Source: an uncultured Collinsella sp.
GTDB lineage: Bacteria > Actinomycetota > Coriobacteriia > Coriobacteriales > Coriobacteriaceae
Length of the DNA: 10,232 nucleotides
Assembly (NCBI GenBank): GCA_900551605.1
Contig: URWS01000025.1
Location: 1 to 10,232 of the forward strand
Direction: 5' to 3'
Part shown: piece after piece, positions 7,229 through 10,232 of the stretch
How the letters are laid out: every line of letters begins with the position of its first letter
Numbering within the stretch: the stretch's first letter is position 1
Program-made: the position numbers and the translations under genes
Notes under the pieces: generated by a model
What the model saw: only the letters and a program-made list of their open reading frames with translations
What the model was told of the DNA's origin: nothing
Database searches by the model: none

Positions 7229-8046
7229 TACACAATCTCCGGCTCTAGTCTGTTGCGGTAGAACCATTCGTAGTCAATACCGAAGACCTGCGGCTTGACT
7301 TTGCAGAAGTGCTCCCAGTAGGCACCGTAGCGTTGCTTGAGATAGGCCTTAAACAGCCGATTGATTTTGGCTTGGCTGTTCTCGGCAAGACACTCTTGAA
7401 TGATGGCGGGCTTTGACGTGCCCCCGCCGTCGATGCCGAAGGTCTCGCAGAGGGCGCGCTTGGGCATGACCGCGAGCTGCTTTTCGGAGTCCAGGTTGGT
7501 GCTTTTGATGGCTTTGCGCTGTGCCTTGAAGTGATAGGAGCCGTCCCTTGCGTCCTGGCTGTAGGAGTAAATCCCACAGGCCTCGGGGACGTAGCTTGGC
7601 AGTTCTTGCCAACGCTTGTCGGACGTCACGACGTAGACGGTCTCGAACACGTCGAAGTAGTCGCTCAACTGGCCCTCGAGACGATCGAACGTGTCGAGGT
7701 CGGTCTTGATCTCGTAGGCGGCGCTGTGGCCGTTGACCTTACACATGTCCACGCGGCTGTTGCCGATGGGAAGCTCGAAGATGGAGATGTTCGCGGGGTT
7801 CAGCGGAAAGAGGACCCTATCGATGAAATTGGCCTTGATGGTGGCTTCGTTCGGGTAATAACCCATCACCAAGTCGTTGATGGTCCTTCGGGCCGCGTAT
7901 TTGGAGTCGAGCGCGGGGGCGAAGTCGCCGAGGACGTCTTGGATGATGGAGATGAGCTTGGATTCGGAGAGAACAGTCGAGTATGAATCGTAGAGCCGCT
8001 TTGCAGTCTCCCTCAACTCTATGTCATCAAGTAGCATGGTCTCCAT
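7225..8046 (-). CDS. sce7726 family protein, PD-(D/E)XK nuclease-like
   Basis: A 273-residue protein matching the sce7726 family: a helical N-terminus, then ISIFELPIGNSRVDMCKVNG followed by AAYEIKTDLDTFDRLEGQLSDY (residues 88-130). Glu91, Asp100, Glu112-Ile-Lys114 and Gln126 fit the layout of a PD-(D/E)XK nuclease core, in which an acidic residue, E-x-K and a later Gln line the metal site; nuclease activity is inferred, not shown. The C-terminal 100 residues are basic and aromatic-rich (KAYLKQRYGAYWEHF), possibly for nucleic acid binding. I chose ATG 8046 because GGAGG at 8052-8056 lies 5 bases before it; longer upstream readings run through sequence without coding character. It is convergent to the beta-family gene, and the two TAG stops share CTAG at 7225-7228. 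sce7726 genes are often paired with sce7725 genes, which supports both assignments. Confidence 0.85.
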   Translation of the reverse strand: METMLLDDIELRETAKRLYDSYSTVLSESKLISIIQDVLGDFAPALDSKYAARRTINDLVMGYYPNEATIKANFIDRVLFPLNPANISIFELPIGNSRVDMCKVNGHSAAYEIKTDLDTFDRLEGQLSDYFDVFETVYVVTSDKRWQELPSYVPEACGIYSYSQDARDGSYHFKAQRKAIKSTNLDSEKQLAVMPKRALCETFGIDGGGTSKPAIIQECLAENSQAKINRLFKAYLKQRYGAYWEHFCKVKPQVFGIDYEWFYRNRLEPEIVY

Positions 8047-8050
8047 CGTT

Positions 8051-8069
8051 ACCTCCGATGGGAATTTTA
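8051..8069 (-). promoter_or_regulatory. Possible extended -10 promoter and ribosome site of the sce7726 gene
   Basis: Reading the minus strand, TGGTAAAAT forms an extended -10 element (TAAAAT at 8064-8069) and GGAGGT (8051-8056) is the ribosome site for ATG 8046. No convincing -35 box is present at the usual distance. The predicted transcript would have a leader of only about 11 bases, so the promoter call is tentative; the ribosome site is firm. Confidence 0.35.
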
Positions 8070-8177
8070 CCATGATGGCCCAAAAACGCTTCTTAAGTTC
8101 GGTGTGTGTAACCCAGTGGGACGTATTTCTTCGGGCACTGCCGCCTTGCGGCTCCGATGCGCGGTTGACTTTTTGAC

Positions 8178-8215
8178 GCCCGCCTAGGCTGCTCTTGATG
8201 AGTAACCAGGCGGGC
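8178..8215. repeat. Inverted repeat with 8-bp arms
   Basis: GCCCGCCT (8178-8185) and AGGCGGGC (8208-8215) are perfect inverted arms separated by 22 bases. It lies in the noncoding gap between the sce7726 gene and the phage-like ORF. There is no T-tract on either strand in terminator position, so it is not a good terminator. It may be a protein binding site or a recombination scar; I cannot tell which. Confidence 0.45.
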
Positions 8216-8255
8216 ATCTTGTTGTGCTTGCCGTACGAGCGGAAAGGCGGTTCTC

Positions 8256-8711
8256 GTGAAGGAGGGCTCGAATGGCGGGCAAGCGGACGAGGCGCAGCAG
8301 CAAGAGGCGGGCTCGGAAGACGCGCAGGAGCAAGGGGAAGTGACGGCCCTGGGCGGAGCCGGCGACGACTACCAGGCGATGCTTGCGAAGCGGGACGAGC
8401 GGATCGCGGAGTTTGAGGCACAGGTGGCCGATGCCTCCGCTTCCAAGGAGGCTGCCGAGGCGCTTCGCGGTGAGATCGAGGCGGTGAAGACCGCCGCTAC
8501 GGACGAGCGCGTGGAGTACGAGCTGCGCCTCGTGGGCGCTCGCAGCGTAACGGCGGCCAAGGCTCTGCTCGCGGATCACGGCGGCGACGTGGTGGCGCTC
8601 AAGGTGTCGCGCCACGTGGGCGACGGCGTGGAGAGCGGGCCAACGCCGGCGGCCCGCGCCGTGCTGGCGGAGCTTAGCGGCGCGGGGATCGCATTCTGCG
8701 GGGTGGCGTGA
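8256..8711 (+). CDS. Phage scaffold-like protein, probably a remnant
   Basis: An open frame of 151 codons. An acidic, Gln-rich start (QADEAQQQEAGSEDAQEQG) is followed by a heptad-like coiled coil at about 39-90 (AMLAKRDERIAEFEAQ) and then YELRLVGARSVTAAKALLAD with HGGDV. This layout matches head scaffolding (GP20-like) proteins of tailed phages, which guide capsid assembly. From residue 117 on the expected scaffold tail is missing and the sequence becomes a low-complexity Ala/Gly stretch, consistent with a frameshift or fusion. The GTG start at 8256 has only a weak site (GGAAAGG). The strong GGAGGG at 8261-8266 instead serves an ATG at 8272 in another frame, which stops after 23 codons at 8343. 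A lost base near the start would explain this, making it a broken gene. No other capsid gene is nearby. Confidence 0.5.
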   Translation: MKEGSNGGQADEAQQQEAGSEDAQEQGEVTALGGAGDDYQAMLAKRDERIAEFEAQVADASASKEAAEALRGEIEAVKTAATDERVEYELRLVGARSVTAAKALLADHGGDVVALKVSRHVGDGVESGPTPAARAVLAELSGAGIAFCGVA

Positions 8712-8727
8712 TGCCGGGGCGGCGCCG

Positions 8728-8955
8728 ATGCGGCGGTCGCTTCTGCCGGACGCGATGAGCGTGCGGGTGCCGTTGGAGGACGGGTTCATACGGCTCGGCG
8801 CGGGTCGTAAGGCGCGTGCGTCCCATGTAATGGGGGAAACCGCAGCCAGCGATGCTTGGTGTGTGGCGGATATGCGAGGGGGTGGCAGGCGGAAAGGGAG
8901 CTTATTCACTTTCCCAAACCGCTCTGGTCATTTGAACGAGGCGCGATCTCTTTGA
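8728..8955 (+). pseudogene. Short ORF, possible phage gene fragment
   Basis: A 75-codon frame starting 17 bases after the scaffold-like ORF. Its first part (RRSLLPDAMSVRVPLEDGF) reads like real protein and may be the start of a phage structural gene, but after about residue 30 it loses coding character and runs into sequence rich in Gly, Arg and Ser. I do not recognise the family. There is no clear ribosome site at the ATG. It is best regarded as debris linked to the preceding phage-like fragment. Nothing else is apparent between its end and 9039. Confidence 0.25.
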
Positions 8956-9039
8956 GCTTCTTGGGAGTCGGGGGCGCAGGTTCAGTGCGACAGAGCTGAT
9001 ACGTGCTCACGTTCCGCGCAAAGTTGCCGGATTGTCGAT

Positions 9040-9243
9040 ATGAGGAGAATGCCAGACGGGCTTATCGAGGAAAGCGGCCTGCTATACGTCGGCGTCACTC
9101 GCGCTCGAAAGGCGGCATATGCCTCCGCCTCGATGCAACGCAGGACAAAATCGGGAGACTGTCAGGCCACCTGTCCCTCTTGTCTAATGTCTATTCCGGG
9201 TATTGCGCCTGTGAGCTGGGCGGTGATGGATACGGAGAGCTGA
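9040..9243 (+). pseudogene. UvrD/PcrA-type helicase C-terminal remnant
   Basis: A 67-codon frame ending in TGA at 9241. Residues 8-30 read LIEESGLLYVGVTRARKAAY, matching motif VI of superfamily-1 UvrD/PcrA/Rep helicases (EE-R-LLYVG-TRA-), where the arginine acts in ATP hydrolysis. Further on, CPSCLMSIPGI resembles the PSRFL-IP segment that follows motif VI in these enzymes. Motifs I to V are absent upstream, and a full helicase is over 600 residues, so this is the tail of a lost gene, not a functional protein. The frame stays open upstream for some codons without helicase similarity. It may have come with the phage debris or from a duplicated housekeeping helicase. Confidence 0.6.
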
Positions 9244-9324
9244 CTTCTGGTGCTACGAGACGTGTCTGCTATGGCCGTGAGAGCCGGTCAGTGTTCCATA
9301 TCGGGTCCAAAAAGTAAGAAAAAT

Positions 9325-9373
9325 GCGGCTGAAGGTACAGGTACCCGCAGCCGCTAAAAGCCCTAGGGCTTTT
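9325..9373 (+). terminator. Tandem hairpin, probable bidirectional terminator
   Basis: The first hairpin pairs GCGGCTG (9325-9331) with CAGCCGC (9348-9354), with an inner GGTAC/GTACC stem. Directly after it, AAAAGCCCTAGGGCTTTT (9356-9373) is a perfect 18-base palindrome with A-run and T-run ends, able to end transcription from either side. It separates the degraded region from the ftsE transcription unit. Confidence 0.75.
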
Positions 9374-9513
9374 CACAATGATTGAAGTATGCCCGATTGA
9401 GGCGGACGGGGGAAGCGCTTGGAAAGCGCGGACCATCCATCAGAGGAGTTCGGATGAAGTTGATATTCATGGCGGCCGACGGGCCGACGGGAATCCAAGG
9501 CGCGCCATGCTTC

Positions 9514-9544
9514 TTATGTGCAGCAAAGCTAATGCTGCTAAAAT
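9514..9544 (+). promoter_or_regulatory. Probable ftsE promoter
   Basis: TGCTAAAAT (9536-9544) is an extended -10 element with TAAAAT at 9539-9544. A weak -35 candidate TTATGT (9514-9519) stands 19 bases away. The start of ftsE is 46 bases downstream of the -10 box, with AAGGAG at 9579-9584 as its ribosome site. Confidence 0.5.
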
Positions 9545-9589
9545 ACAAAGCGCTCATGTAGTTTAAACGCACGACGATAAGGAGCACCA

Positions 9590-10185
9590 GTGGGTAACCA
9601 CTTCCGTACCTCCGGTGCGGGCGATGATGCCCCCAAGACGCAGGCAGGCGTCCAGGGCAGTCGTTTCGCCACTCCGGATTCAGAGGGCCAGCCTGTTGCT
9701 CAGGCCCCCGCTCAGCCGGTAGATCAGGCACAGCCGGCATCCGATCCCTTTGCCTACAATCCAACCAGCGATGTCGCGCTTTCCGGCACGGCGGGTTTTG
9801 AGCCCGTTCAGGCCGTGACCGCTCGCGTGGAGCAGCCTCAGGCTGGTGCCGCCACGCCGCAGCCTACCATGGCCGGCATTCCCGACCCCTTGGCCCCTGC
9901 GACGCCGGCTCCTCAGCCTGCGCAGTCCGGTCTCTTTGCCGCTATTCCCGACCCCACGCAGCCTGCTGCCCCGGTGGTCGAGAGCGATCAGGCCGCCGAG
10001 GTCGCAAGCCTCGATAACGCGCTCAACAACCCCGATTTTACGTCGGTGTTTGCGCCCATCGATCCGCAGGCCAGCCGCAAGAAGATGGCCAAGCAGGCCG
10101 GTGTCGAGCCCGTCATCCTTATGGAGCATGTCACCAAGATCTATCCGGCACAGCCCAACAAGCCTGCACTCGACGACATCAACAT
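9590..10185 (+). CDS. ftsE: Cell division ATP-binding protein FtsE, 3'-truncated, with long N-terminal extension
   Basis: The visible 198 codons contain a 174-residue leader followed by VILMEHVTKIYPAQPNKPALDDINI, the conserved first strands of FtsE. With FtsX, this ABC-type ATPase couples ATP hydrolysis at the division septum to activation of peptidoglycan hydrolases. The leader is rich in Pro, Ala and Gln (PVAQAPAQPVDQAQPA, PATPAPQPAQ), with recurring IPDP motifs, and is probably disordered; typical FtsE proteins of about 225 residues start right at the first strand. The GTG at 9590 has AAGGAG 5 bases upstream, whereas the internal ATG at 10121 has no ribosome site, so the long form is favoured. 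Walker A and everything after it are beyond the adapter junction. The final residues CLLYTSPSPRD of the apparent frame come from adapter and must be removed. ABC identity is clear; FtsE rather than another ABC ATPase is likely but rests on a short stretch. Confidence 0.8.
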
Positions 10186-10232
10186 CTGTCTCTTATACAC
10201 ATCTCCGAGCCCACGAGACTAAGGCGAATCTC
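10186..10232. other. Nextera read-2 adapter and i7 index (sequencing artefact)
   Basis: Bases 10186-10204 are the reverse complement of the Tn5 mosaic end, followed by the Nextera read-2 adapter to 10219. TAAGGCGA (10220-10227) matches Nextera i7 index N701, and ATCTC starts the P7 sequence. None of this is genomic. Confidence 0.97.

Larger units (their letters stand above)
9244..9589. other. Intergenic region before ftsE
   Basis: This stretch holds a tandem-hairpin terminator (9325-9373) and the ftsE promoter region (9514-9544). A short inverted repeat CAGCA/TGCTG (9521-9525 and 9533-9537) overlaps the promoter. A 62-codon frame from 9378 has no ribosome site and no recognisable protein character. 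I see no RNA gene or riboswitch in it. Confidence 0.6.

Noticed and set aside
7531-7986. 151-codon plus-strand frame antisense to the sce7726 gene
   Set aside because: It is fully contained opposite a gene with recognisable motifs, has no ribosome site, and its Val/Asp/Gly-rich content is that of a shadow frame.
9378-9566. 62-codon frame between the tandem terminator and ftsE
   Set aside because: It has no ribosome site, overlaps the predicted ftsE promoter and has no recognisable protein character.
19-10204. 19-base inverted repeats at both ends that look like transposon termini (Tn5 mosaic ends)
   Set aside because: They are embedded in full Nextera adapters with an i7 index, so they come from tagmentation, not from a resident transposon.
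1-10232. tRNA, rRNA, CRISPR array or insertion sequence
   Set aside because: I found no tRNA-like cloverleaf, no regularly spaced repeats, no transposase-like coding sequence and no integrase.

Overview
The window is a high-GC bacterial fragment, most likely from a Coriobacteriia member close to Collinsella. This rests on the codon style, the split transketolase and an FtsE with a long disordered leader; no rRNA or marker gene confirms it. Both ends are sequencing adapter, not genome: bases 1-37 carry the Nextera read-1 adapter and bases 10186-10232 the read-2 adapter plus an i7 index. The biological insert is therefore about 38-10185, and both end genes are cut by library preparation.

Layout: (1) 38-446, the 3' end of a transketolase C-terminal subunit, closed by a strong terminator. 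(2) 737-4293, a minus-strand operon with overlapping genes: ECF-type sigma factor, six-helix membrane protein (possible anti-sigma factor), ABC ATPase, ABC-2 type permease. It looks like a self-regulated export or envelope-stress module. (3) 4321-4682, a decayed ORF followed by a promoter embedded in overlapping palindromes. (4) 4683-8046, a compact accessory cassette: HigB-type toxin, HigA antitoxin fused to an ImmA/IrrE metallopeptidase, and a beta-family/sce7725-like protein, all on the plus strand, facing a convergent sce7726-family protein with a PD-(D/E)XK-like motif. The last two genes share their stop codons in a CTAG. (5) 8178-9243, degraded material: a phage scaffold-like ORF with a suspicious start, a short fragment of unknown nature, and the remains of a UvrD/PcrA-type helicase C-terminus. 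(6) 9325-10185, a tandem-hairpin terminator, a promoter, and the start of ftsE with a Pro/Ala/Gln-rich N-terminal extension.

The cassette in (4) is the most interesting part. A toxin-antitoxin pair with a built-in protease domain is coupled to the sce7725/sce7726 pair, whose function is, to my knowledge, not established. Together with the phage and helicase debris between two housekeeping genes, it reads as an accessory, possibly anti-phage, island. That role is inference, not shown by the sequence.
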